NCBI GenBank assembly: GCA_044228505.1
Contig: JBGAUT010000005.1
Span: 124,001-188,000 of the forward strand
Length of the DNA stretch: 64,000 nt
Direction: 5' to 3'
Source: JAEUKA01 sp044228505
GTDB lineage: Bacteria; Myxococcota_A; Polyangia; Palsa-1104; JAEUJZ01
Shown: one piece after another, positions 49,631 through 57,731 of the stretch
How the letters are laid out: the number at the start of each line of letters is the position of its first letter
How positions within the stretch are numbered: position 1 is the first letter of the stretch
Program-made: the position numbers and the translations under genes
The notes under the pieces: generated by a model
Told to the model about the DNA's origin: nothing
Database searches by the model: none
Seen by the model: the letters and a program-made list of their open reading frames with translations, nothing else

Positions 49631-52138
49631 CTAGAACGGAGTCTCGGTCGCCATACGAGTACCGAACAGCGAGCCGGATCCGCTGGTGATCTCCCCCCAG
49701 GTCCACAGTCGACCATCTGCCGTGATCGCTGCCGAAAATCCTTTCCGCAGGGGCGAATCTGCCGAAGCTCCGGCGACAGCCTTCACGACATCCCTGAGGT
49801 CTGCGGTGACTCCAAGCGGCGTGCTCATCTGCACCTTTACCGGAACGAGCGAGCGGATGGGGGGAGGCACATCCCTGCTTTCTGCGGAGGTCAGACAACT
49901 GCCATCGTCCACTGCGCCAGCGGCTCCCAACTGACCACTGTTCTGCGCTCCGGTGGCGTACAGGCTCCCATCGGCCATTCGGAACAGCGTATGGACGCCA
50001 GAGCAGGTGATCTCTGCAACAGGAGCGTTGAGTGCAGCAATGACTGTGGGGGTGGCAATCGTCTGATTGCCCGCTACCGCTGGACAGAGACCCAGGCCAA
50101 GCTGTCCCATGGAGTTCGATCCCCATGCGAAAGCAGAACCATCGCTGGTGATCGCAAAGCTTGATTGACCGCAGGCCGTAATGGACACCACGTGCTTGGT
50201 GAGGGCGGTCACCGGGGTCGGTGCCGACGTCGGCAGGAGTACCGATCGCACCCCGAGTTGCCCGTTGCGATTGCTTCCCATTGTGTAGACCGTTCCCCAT
50301 TCAGTAAGGAGCATACTGTGCTCCTCACCTACCGAGACTTGGCGGACTGGCCACAGAAGTGGAATTGCTTCGGGTGCATTCTTGATGCTGCCGGTGGTAA
50401 GCCCCAGTTCATAGTTGGCGTTGAGCCCCCAGGCCAGCACGCTGCCGTCGGCGCGTACCGCCAGACTGTGGGTCTGTGCTGCGGCGATCTGCACAACGCG
50501 CAGACCGGTGTTGGCAATCGTCTTCGACGCAGGACAGAAACTCACACCGCCGATTGCTTTCATGGGGTCGGGAACTGGATAGCTGAGACCGAGTTCGCCG
50601 CGTAGGTTCGAGCCGAAGGGGAGTATTTCCCCATCGCTCAGCAGCAGCAGCGAGTGAGCCATTCCGGTCGCTATCATGCTGACCCGCGCAATCGGACGAC
50701 TGCTCAACCCCTCGAAGCGCGATACTTCCGTAAGACCGATGAGCGAATCATCGTCTTTGAGGTTCCCCTGTCGGCCGTTCTTCTGGGAACCGGCGCTGAG
50801 GACGGACGAGTCCGAGAGCAGCACGAGCAGGTGGGAGTCACCAGCAGCCAGTCCAGTGGCGCGACGTGCGACCTCGATTCCTTCGGCCTGCTGGGGGGCG
50901 GAAGCACTGGGAACCTTGCTGGAATCTTGGGCCAGTTGACCGCTGGAATTGAGTCCCCATGCATATGTCTTTCCTGAGGCTGATTTGCCTAGGACATGAC
51001 TGGTTCCGGCCACGATCTCAATCAGCGGCTCCGGTAGCTTGATCTCGATGGGGGTGCCCCGCAGGACGGTGTCCCCGGTGCCGAGTTGGCCTCGGTCATT
51101 GGCCCCCCACGCGAAGAGTCTGCCATCCGCGGTGAGGGCCAGCGAAAATCCCTTCCCTGCAGCGAGCTGCGTGATGCCTCCATGGGTGCCTGGCAGCGAG
51201 ACTTCGAATGGGCACTTGGACGGGTTCGGGGCCAGGCTGGTGAGCTGCTTCTGCGAGTTGCTGCCCCACGCATAGACGCTGCCGCTTGAAGAGAGTGCCA
51301 GGCTGTGATCGAAACCGGCGGCCATTGCGATCATCGGCTCCAGCGGAGCTCCAGCGCAGTCGACCGCGAGCGATGTCGGTTTGCTGATGATGGTCCGCAA
51401 GGCTCCGCGGATGTCCGTACAGGCGGCTCCTTGTCCACAGACCTGAGCGCGGTCGTTCCTTCCCCATGCGTAGAGATGGCCTTGGGCATCGATCGCTAGC
51501 GCATGCTCTGAGCCAGCAGCGAACGTCACGACCTCCGAGAGATCAGAATCTGGGATCGCGGCAGGGATCGGCTCAGAAACCGGGGGACTGGTGTGGGCGG
51601 CTCTTCCGAGCTGACCATACTGATTGGCCCCCCAAGAGAAAAGCTGACCGTTGGCGCTCAGTGCCAGAGAGAACGACTTTCCTGCTGTGACATGGACCAT
51701 GCTCCAAGCGCCGGGTGGGAATTCGATCTTGGTCGGACTCCGTAAGGTTAGCGGGATGCTTCTGCCGAGCTGGCCAAAGTCGTTCTTTCCCACTCCGAAC
51801 ACTTCACCGCTGGCGTTCAGAAACAGGCTGTGACTCTCACCGGCAGAAACGGAAACCACCTTGTCCCAGCCGGTGATCGGCACCGCAGAGTCATCCGCCG
51901 GCCCCTTCACTCTGCCAAGCTGCCAGCTACCATTGTCTCCGAACGAATAGACCTGCGGGGTCTTGCCCCCAATCACCAAAGAGTGCTGACCGCCTGCCGC
52001 GAGCGTATGTCGTTGGGCAATGCGCAGATGGTCCGACTTGTGGGCTGGGATGACGTTGCCCTCAGGTAACGAACTCCCACACGTCGCTTGCACGAGTATG
52101 AACAGAGCAGCGAAGCCAACAGTCACCGACTTATCCAT
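49631..52138 (-). CDS. RCC1-repeat lipoprotein
   Basis: 835 residues from ATG 52138 (AGGAGG six to eleven bases upstream). The lipoprotein signal ends LVQATC (Cys20). About thirteen RCC1-type units follow, each with G-(A/S)-x-H-(S/A)-L-x-L and a Y/F-x-W-G-x-N-x-x-G-Q-L-G turn: YSFGDNGSWQLGRV, FGVGKNDFGQLGRS, FSWGANQYGQLGRA, YAWGRNDRAQVCGQ, YAWGSNSQKQL, FAWGANDRGQLGTG, YAWGLNSSGQLAQD, LAWGLNANYELGLT, YTMGSNRNGQLGVR, FAWGSNSMGQLGLG. These build one or two beta-propellers. Secreted RCC1 proteins of this kind are common in myxobacteria and presumably act in surface contact. Convergent with the DUF486 gene. Confidence 0.93.
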   Translation of the reverse strand: MDKSVTVGFAALFILVQATCGSSLPEGNVIPAHKSDHLRIAQRHTLAAGGQHSLVIGGKTPQVYSFGDNGSWQLGRVKGPADDSAVPITGWDKVVSVSAGESHSLFLNASGEVFGVGKNDFGQLGRSIPLTLRSPTKIEFPPGAWSMVHVTAGKSFSLALSANGQLFSWGANQYGQLGRAAHTSPPVSEPIPAAIPDSDLSEVVTFAAGSEHALAIDAQGHLYAWGRNDRAQVCGQGAACTDIRGALRTIISKPTSLAVDCAGAPLEPMIAMAAGFDHSLALSSSGSVYAWGSNSQKQLTSLAPNPSKCPFEVSLPGTHGGITQLAAGKGFSLALTADGRLFAWGANDRGQLGTGDTVLRGTPIEIKLPEPLIEIVAGTSHVLGKSASGKTYAWGLNSSGQLAQDSSKVPSASAPQQAEGIEVARRATGLAAGDSHLLVLLSDSSVLSAGSQKNGRQGNLKDDDSLIGLTEVSRFEGLSSRPIARVSMIATGMAHSLLLLSDGEILPFGSNLRGELGLSYPVPDPMKAIGGVSFCPASKTIANTGLRVVQIAAAQTHSLAVRADGSVLAWGLNANYELGLTTGSIKNAPEAIPLLWPVRQVSVGEEHSMLLTEWGTVYTMGSNRNGQLGVRSVLLPTSAPTPVTALTKHVVSITACGQSSFAITSDGSAFAWGSNSMGQLGLGLCPAVAGNQTIATPTVIAALNAPVAEITCSGVHTLFRMADGSLYATGAQNSGQLGAAGAVDDGSCLTSAESRDVPPPIRSLVPVKVQMSTPLGVTADLRDVVKAVAGASADSPLRKGFSAAITADGRLWTWGEITSGSGSLFGTRMATETPF

Positions 52139-52265
52139 GTGGCTACCTCCTATCTGTGCGGCAGACAGACACGCGCAGTGAGCACACCTCATCCGCGGTG
52201 CCGGGAGCAAGACGGTCAGAATCTAGAGTAGCGAGCGCGGCCGGTCACCAGAGTGGACGGCCTTT

Positions 52266-53606
52266 CTAGTAGATTCCGGGCAAAATTCGGTAAGGAACGA
52301 GCTTGCGGTATTCCTCCCAATCCGAGCCGTACTTTTTGGCGCAGCGCTCATCATCGCGGTAGCTGCGATCGACAAGCAGAATGGTCAAGAAGATGAAGTA
52401 GAAGTACGGCAGGACAGAGTCAAACAGCGCCGGAACACACCACAAAAAGGCCGCTGCCAGCTCTGGTAGGTAGTGAAAGTGTCGGGCCAGTCCCCAGTAT
52501 CCCGAAGCGAGCAGGAGGTTCTCTTTTTTGTCGCCGCCTTCGGTTGTGTAGTGACCGATCATCAGCTTGGGAGGCTTGCCCCACACGGTGGTCTTCCCGG
52601 CGGTGGCGCGGACTCGCTGGCGCTGCTCGTCGGCCAGGTAGTTTACGAGTACGGCCAGCACTCCCAGCGCAAAGATACCAGCGGCCAGCGGCGTTCCCAA
52701 GTGATGCGGATGATGCACCAGATACATCGTTCCTGAGGTATACACGCACGGTAGCCACACCAGACAACCCCAGCAGATGTAAAAGCCAGCGCGGTCGTGC
52801 ATGATGTCGAGCGTCCGTAGATACCCCGTCTCCCAATGGAAAAATTTCGCGATGTAGACAAGCTGAATTCCCACCGCAACCATCATCGAATCGCTGAGCC
52901 CGTAGACCTCATGCTGCTTCGCGGCGTAGGACAACAAGAGCAGAGGCCAGCCCATCATTCCGAATCGGCAGTTCGTGAAGCGCTTCACATCCCAACCGAG
53001 GATGTTCGGATATAGCTCCGTGCCCCAGTAGTAGTCGAAAACGGGATTGCCGGACAGTCCGTGATCCGGCGTCGAGGGAGCAAATCGGCCCTTCAGGTAG
53101 AGCACGGCGCAAAAGAGCAGCGCAAACAGGTTGAGACTCCCCAAGATATCGCCCAGGTTGTCGTACAGAATGCTGGCTGGGAACCAGTGCAGGACATAGG
53201 AACAGGTCATAAACAGCCCGATCGTCACCGCAAAGGACGCCACCCCGTTGTCAACGTACTTGGGAATATGTCCCTTGGCGGTAATCGGACCATGAACCAG
53301 CTTGCCCGGTAGAAATCGCAGCAGCAGTAGCTCGACGGCGATGTAGATGCCGAGCAGCTGCCATGCGGTGGTACTCCCAAACATGCGCGGCAGCCAGATT
53401 TGGGCGAGGGTGTGAGTCAGTCCTTCGTTCCACAGCACCCGACCCAGCTTCAGCACAGAGCCATCTAGCTGCGTGTGCGTATACCAGAGCAGCATCACAA
53501 AGGGGGGGCAACAGCCAAGCAAAAACAGTGGGAATACTGTCGAGCGCAGCCATGTTGGACCAAGCTCGCGGGACTCCCTTTGTGCGGAAGAGGGCAGTTG
53601 GGTCAT
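52266..53606 (-). CDS. Sterol delta-7 reductase (DHCR7/ERG4-ERG24 family)
   Basis: 446 residues; AAGGA eight bases before ATG 53606. Catalyses NADPH-dependent reduction of the C7 double bond of sterols (7-dehydrocholesterol to cholesterol in animals). About nine transmembrane helices. Family blocks are close to plant/protist enzymes: CPPFVMLLWYTHTQLDGS, ELYPNILGWDVKRFTNCRFGMMGWPLLLLSY, HDRAGFYICWGCLVWLPCVYTSGTMYLVHHP, YWGLARHFHYLPELAAAFLW (369-388) and the C-terminus RDDERCAKKYGSDW...VPYRILPGIY. Length and ending equal those of DHCR7. Bacterial sterol genes are known in some Myxococcota, and eukaryote-like sterol reductases in some intracellular bacteria. No other sterol gene is in the window. 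It could instead be a C14 reductase, but motif details favour delta-7. Confidence 0.92.
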   Translation of the reverse strand: MTQLPSSAQRESRELGPTWLRSTVFPLFLLGCCPPFVMLLWYTHTQLDGSVLKLGRVLWNEGLTHTLAQIWLPRMFGSTTAWQLLGIYIAVELLLLRFLPGKLVHGPITAKGHIPKYVDNGVASFAVTIGLFMTCSYVLHWFPASILYDNLGDILGSLNLFALLFCAVLYLKGRFAPSTPDHGLSGNPVFDYYWGTELYPNILGWDVKRFTNCRFGMMGWPLLLLSYAAKQHEVYGLSDSMMVAVGIQLVYIAKFFHWETGYLRTLDIMHDRAGFYICWGCLVWLPCVYTSGTMYLVHHPHHLGTPLAAGIFALGVLAVLVNYLADEQRQRVRATAGKTTVWGKPPKLMIGHYTTEGGDKKENLLLASGYWGLARHFHYLPELAAAFLWCVPALFDSVLPYFYFIFLTILLVDRSYRDDERCAKKYGSDWEEYRKLVPYRILPGIY

Positions 53607-53709
53607 GTTCTGTCCTTCACAGGGCTCGATGGTTAACAGTGCCGATACTGGAGTGTCAAGCCGTCTCGGATGACGGCACCCGCACGACGGTTGCTGCGCT
53701 ATGACCTAC

Positions 53710-54612
53710 CTAACGAAGAGGCGGGAAGACGGTCATGCCCGCGCAGGCATCACGAACTCGCTTTCCACAAGCTCGAAAACGCAACTGTTTGTCGAGACAG
53801 AATCGGATCTCGGAAAAGACGTTTCGGCAGTGGACGGTGAACATCTCTTTGGTAAGACCTGGGTTGGACTCGACAAACTGTGACTTGATGTCATCGGATG
53901 AAAGGCGCACCGGCTGGACTGGACGCTGGAGTGTCTTGGGAATGCGGACGTTTTGGAAAGTGCTGCGCAGGTTCGCGAAGTACTCCTCGGGCGACAAACC
54001 AGAACAGGTTCCGTGCTTTTGCCACTCATGCTCAATCAGGTGGTGGCTGGGCATCACGTCCATCATGCGATCGGCCAGCTCGGGGGATGGTTTCACCGAC
54101 AGTGAGCAGGACATCGGATTGTCTCCGTTTTCGGCTTGGGGCCACAGTCCGTGAACGACAAATCCGTAGCGCTTGTCGAGACCACACTGCTCCGGAGAGC
54201 TGGCACCTTTGCTCGCACAAAAGGAAGGCGACCACGACAGGCTGAGCAAGTAGTAGTCAAAACTCAGCGTCGTCGAACCTTGGTTGGGAAGGGCCGCAGG
54301 TTGCTGGCTAGGAGACTGGGCTGACGCTGACTTGGTTTGCCCAGGACGTACTGGCGTCGTCCCCTGGTCGCTGAGACTTCCCTCACTACAGAGTACCCAT
54401 GCGGGCCCTGTCGGAAGTCCGAGCTTGCACCACTTGGCCCCAGGTCCACCACGCTTTAGGAGCGGATACGACCTCCCTTGCTCCACGGTGCCGACTGTGC
54501 GGGGGCCGTCCGGCTGATCTCTTGCTGAGCCGCTTTGAGAGGCTGTAAAGTCCGTCGCAAAGGCAAGGCTGTGCGTGAAGAGTAAAAAAAGCAGTGCGAA
54601 GACAGCGCGCAT
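53710..54612 (-). CDS. Secreted ribonuclease T2 with N-terminal SH3-like domain
   Basis: 300 residues from ATG 54612 (GTG 54621 is also open). A signal peptide (VFALLFLLFTHSLAFA) precedes an SH3b-like segment of about 60 residues (VGTVEQGRSYPLLKRGGPGAKWCKLGLPTGPAWVLCSEG) and a Ser/Gln/Pro linker. The RNase T2 domain has both catalytic blocks: CAS I FVVHGLWPQ with His154 and CAS II EHEWQKHGTCSGL with His195, Glu196 and His200, plus several Cys for disulfides. It should cleave extracellular RNA via 2',3'-cyclic phosphates. It lies between the oxidase operon and the sterol reductase gene on the same strand, with 103 bp to the latter. Confidence 0.92.
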   Translation of the reverse strand: MRAVFALLFLLFTHSLAFATDFTASQSGSARDQPDGPRTVGTVEQGRSYPLLKRGGPGAKWCKLGLPTGPAWVLCSEGSLSDQGTTPVRPGQTKSASAQSPSQQPAALPNQGSTTLSFDYYLLSLSWSPSFCASKGASSPEQCGLDKRYGFVVHGLWPQAENGDNPMSCSLSVKPSPELADRMMDVMPSHHLIEHEWQKHGTCSGLSPEEYFANLRSTFQNVRIPKTLQRPVQPVRLSSDDIKSQFVESNPGLTKEMFTVHCRNVFSEIRFCLDKQLRFRACGKRVRDACAGMTVFPPLR

Positions 54613-54687
54613 GGGTCGCACGCTAGCCTGTGCTTGGGCGACAAAACAAGTGCTGAAACTTGCTGGGCCGAAAGATAGAGAAGCCGG

Positions 54688-55476
54688 CTAGAAGATCATC
54701 ATCAGAAAAGGCTTTCCCACAACGGAGAGCGCCAGATGAGCGTGCGACCACAGTCCTAGACCCGCGCCCCCGATGAGGATCAACCACACGCCCGACAGCA
54801 CCGGGAAGAGCTTGGGCAGAAGGACGCGCAGGGAATCGGGAAGGAGCCCAAGCAGTCGCGGTAACTGCGTCGAGATGAGCAGCACGGGCGTAGTCAATAC
54901 AATCAGCAACAGCATCACCAGCGCCCCATGAAACGGCGAACCCGTGAGCGCAGCTTGGGATAGTGCCCAGGCCGGAATCATGCAGGGCAAAAGGCCCATC
55001 AGCGCCCCAAGGGCCAGCTCGCGCAGGGGATGGCGACTAGACAGTAGCGGAAGAAGCGAGCGGCGACCGTGCGCTACGACTCGCTCGACCATATCGAGGC
55101 CGAAGTTCGATGTCTTCCGAGTGCTGCGGAGCGTAACAAGCTGCGTTGCGGAGCCTGACACGGGTTGCAGTGAGCGCAGCGCGGAATAGCTCAGAATAAG
55201 ACCCGTACCTAGAGCCAGGATGCCAAAAGAAAGCGTGGTGATCCGAGCCAGACCTGCCCCCACAAGCCCTGCCAGACCACCCAGCCAAGCATAGGTGAGA
55301 CCTCGTCCTGCTTGATACAAGAGGACTCCGCAGACTCCTAGCAGTCGACTTCGTCCGCGCATCACTCCAGCGATATCAAATCCCGCCAGAAGGGGGCCGC
55401 ACATGCCGATGCAGTGGACACTGGTCCAGAGCACGCCAAGTCCCAATACCTGGGCATACGCGGCAGGGAGTATCAC
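54688..55476 (-). CDS. Sulfite-exporter TauE/SafE-type membrane protein of the cco operon
   Basis: 262 residues from GTG 55476, which overlaps the ccoG stop (GTGA). About six transmembrane helices in two halves. The first helix carries SVHCIGMCGPLLAGFD, the Cys-x-x-x-Cys signature of the SafE/UreH-like family often found beside ccoG-ccoI and linked to copper delivery to cbb3 oxidase. The second half has LGALMGLLPCMIPAWALSQAALTGSPFHGALVMLLLIVLTTPVLL. Position and metal-type motif support a role in metal supply during oxidase assembly; the transported substrate is inferred. Confidence 0.85.
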   Translation of the reverse strand: MILPAAYAQVLGLGVLWTSVHCIGMCGPLLAGFDIAGVMRGRSRLLGVCGVLLYQAGRGLTYAWLGGLAGLVGAGLARITTLSFGILALGTGLILSYSALRSLQPVSGSATQLVTLRSTRKTSNFGLDMVERVVAHGRRSLLPLLSSRHPLRELALGALMGLLPCMIPAWALSQAALTGSPFHGALVMLLLIVLTTPVLLISTQLPRLLGLLPDSLRVLLPKLFPVLSGVWLILIGGAGLGLWSHAHLALSVVGKPFLMMIF

Positions 55477-56861
55477 TGGCCTGCGCCTCCGTGGGGTCCG
55501 GTGAGCGCCGCATCAATCAGTCGAGAAGTTTTCGATACCTGGTCCGTGACTTCGAGTCGAACCCGCATTCCCAGCCGATAGGCAGAGCGCGGAATGGACG
55601 CAATCACCGGAACCTCCATGCTCGCCAGTGAATCGAGGTTCACAGAAGGCTGTGGAATGATGAGTTCGATCGGTGCGGTCGAGGCACTCTTCACCGTGAG
55701 TACCGTGGGGCCCGGATTCTTGTTGATCAGGTGAACCACGAGCTGGTTACGAACCATGTCCCCGTCGATCACATACGATGTTCCGCGAACATGCAACAGG
55801 TTTGACTCAAACGCCGTGTGACGCAAAAACAAGGTGGTTGACACAATCAGCCCAAGCGCTCCCAGCACGGAATACAGATAGAGTCGTGGTCGGAAGAATC
55901 GTCGCTCACCACTTTGTAGTCCGCGCTCTGAATCGTAGCGGATGAGACCCTTTTTGCGTCCCAGCTTGACCATGATTTCATCGCAGGCGTCAATACAGCC
56001 AGCGCAGCCAATGCACTCCATTTGCAGTCCGTTGCGAATGTCAATGCCGGTCGGACAGACTGCCACGCAGCGATGACAATCGACGCAGTCACCGGCTCCC
56101 TGGGAGTGAACCTTGCCGCGTGGCTCGCCGCGTTGCTTGTCATAGCCGATGACGACGGTATCGCGGTCCTGCATGACCGATTGAAGCCGCCCGTACGGAC
56201 AGACAATCAGACAGAGCTGCTCACGGAACCAGAAGAAGTTGGCATAGGTCACAATGGTCATGCCAACTCCCCACAAAAACGTCGACAGATGAGCAGCCGG
56301 GCCGTCTTTGATCATCCGCAGAAGCTGTGACGCCGAGACAAAGTAGGCCAAAAACAGATGCGCCAGTACGTACGCAACCACCGCATACACCGCATGTTTA
56401 AGTGACTTGCGGAAAAACTTCTCCAGCGACATCGGTGCCCTTGCGAGCGCTTGGCGGTGACTGGCCGGGCCTTCGATGATTCGTTCGATGCGACGGAACA
56501 CGCCTTCTAGGAAGACCGTCTGGGGACAAGCCCAACCGCACCAGATGCGACCGAACAGAGCCGCCAGCAAGATGAGCAGGAATCCCACCCCAGTGAGGAT
56601 GAAGAAGACCAGATACAGATCCTGAGCATTGAACGTGCGACCGAATAGATAGAAGCGTCGTGCCGCAATATCCAGAAATACTGCCGGATGACCCCCGACC
56701 TCGATCCACGGCAGCGAGACATAGATCACGATAAGGACCGCAAACACCAGCGGTCGGAGGTTGGAATAGCGACCAGATACCTCTGCCGGATAGATGTAAT
56801 GGCGGCTGCCCCGCTCGTCGAGCATGTGCAGCTTATCAAGGCTCGGTTCTTGCCGCTTCAT
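55473..56861 (-). CDS. ccoG: Cytochrome c oxidase accessory protein CcoG (FixG)
   Basis: 462 residues. The N-terminus (LFVALLIVIYVSLPWI-like, with about five membrane helices) leads to two 4Fe-4S ferredoxin motifs: DCVDCHRCVAVCPTGIDIRNGLQMECIGCAGCIDACDEIM. WCGWACPQTVFLEGVFRRIE and FLIVCPYGRLQSVMQDRDTVVIGYD are hallmark CcoG stretches, including the Cys of CPQTVF. A C-terminal Ig-like FixG domain (GTSYVIDGDMVRNQLVVHLINKNPGPTVLTVKSAS) completes it. CcoG reduces Cu(II) to Cu(I) for insertion into the CuB site of cbb3 oxidase. It lies 45 bp after ccoP and is coupled to the SafE-like gene. Confidence 0.95.
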   Translation of the reverse strand: MKRQEPSLDKLHMLDERGSRHYIYPAEVSGRYSNLRPLVFAVLIVIYVSLPWIEVGGHPAVFLDIAARRFYLFGRTFNAQDLYLVFFILTGVGFLLILLAALFGRIWCGWACPQTVFLEGVFRRIERIIEGPASHRQALARAPMSLEKFFRKSLKHAVYAVVAYVLAHLFLAYFVSASQLLRMIKDGPAAHLSTFLWGVGMTIVTYANFFWFREQLCLIVCPYGRLQSVMQDRDTVVIGYDKQRGEPRGKVHSQGAGDCVDCHRCVAVCPTGIDIRNGLQMECIGCAGCIDACDEIMVKLGRKKGLIRYDSERGLQSGERRFFRPRLYLYSVLGALGLIVSTTLFLRHTAFESNLLHVRGTSYVIDGDMVRNQLVVHLINKNPGPTVLTVKSASTAPIELIIPQPSVNLDSLASMEVPVIASIPRSAYRLGMRVRLEVTDQVSKTSRLIDAALTGPHGGAGQ

Positions 56862-56906
56862 AGTTCACAATCCCTTCCCGCTACCGCCCCCCCACCGTGT
56901 GCCGAA

Positions 56907-57545
56907 TTACTTCTGCACTGGCGCGGGCTCTCCCTGTTCCGAGACTCCCTGGGCTGGGCGTCCGGCGATTTCTTGGCCGCGCAGGCTGACGACAAACGCG
57001 GTCACTTCTTGTACTTTGGAGCTGCCGAGCACGGTCCGCCACGCTGGCATTCCTTTTTCCAAAATGCCGGTGCCTATCACCTTATAGGCATCCTTGGCCT
57101 TGGGACCGTGCAGGAAGTACTTATCGGTGAGGTTTGGGCCGACCACTCCCTGTCCACGATCACCGTGACATGCGAGACAGTTTTGCTTAAATACCGCCGC
57201 GCCGCGTTCGATGACCGCAGGATCCTTCGCCATTGCCACAAGCTGCTCTTCGGTGACTCCTTTGCCAGCGGCTTCCAGCGCGGCCAGTTTTTGGTCTTCC
57301 TCCTTTTTCACCTGCGCCTGTTCCTTGTTAAACGCCGCCATCTGGGAATCTCCCGTTTGGGACGTGTGATAGTAGAACCAGTAGCCGATGGAGAAGACGA
57401 CGGTTGCGTACAGAGTGACCAGCCACCAGCGCGGCAGCGGATTGTCAAACTCTCGAATACCATCGTAGTCGTGACCCGTATCCACATTTTCGCCGGCAGC
57501 CGAGGTCACGCTTCCGGGGGCACTGGCATTGTCTAGGCCGCTCAT
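56907..57545 (-). CDS. ccoP: cbb3 oxidase subunit III CcoP with a single haem c
   Basis: 212 residues. The N-terminal membrane helix (WWLVTLYATVVFSIGYWFYYH) and its preceding DGIREFDNPLPRW are typical of CcoP. A coiled charged region (AAFNKEQAQVKKEEDQKLAALEAAGKGVTEEQLVAMAKDPAVIERGAAVF) then connects to one cytochrome c domain with Cys123-x-x-Cys126-His127 and Met in GILEKGMPAW. Usual CcoP proteins are about 300 residues and bind two haems; this one has a single CxxCH. CcoP accepts electrons for the oxidase. ATG overlaps the ccoQ stop (ATGA). The tail is Pro/Gln-rich. Confidence 0.92.
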   Translation of the reverse strand: MSGLDNASAPGSVTSAAGENVDTGHDYDGIREFDNPLPRWWLVTLYATVVFSIGYWFYYHTSQTGDSQMAAFNKEQAQVKKEEDQKLAALEAAGKGVTEEQLVAMAKDPAVIERGAAVFKQNCLACHGDRGQGVVGPNLTDKYFLHGPKAKDAYKVIGTGILEKGMPAWRTVLGSSKVQEVTAFVVSLRGQEIAGRPAQGVSEQGEPAPVQK

Positions 57546-57721
57546 GGCTTACACTCCTCCGACTCTTCCGCAAGCGGTAGCTGCGCCACCTTGTCGAACT
57601 CGGCCCGCCGCTGCGATTGGTAGGTCGCGATCACAACGGTCAGGAACGTTCCCACAAAAGCCAGCATCGCTAGGATCGGAAGCAGAAGGACTCCCTTTTG
57701 GATGAAGAACTCTTGGTACAT
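57542..57721 (-). CDS. ccoQ: cbb3 oxidase subunit IV CcoQ
   Basis: 59 residues from ATG 57721 (GAGT/AGGAG region before it); the longer frame to 57883 runs into ccoNO and is not used. One transmembrane helix (VLLLPILAMLAFVGTFLTVVIATY) followed by SQRRAEFDKVAQLPLAEES, the CcoQ/FixQ pattern. It stabilises the oxidase. Lies 10 bp after ccoNO and overlaps ccoP by 4 bp. Confidence 0.9.
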   Translation of the reverse strand: MYQEFFIQKGVLLLPILAMLAFVGTFLTVVIATYQSQRRAEFDKVAQLPLAEESEECKP

Positions 57722-57731
57722 GGGTGACTCC

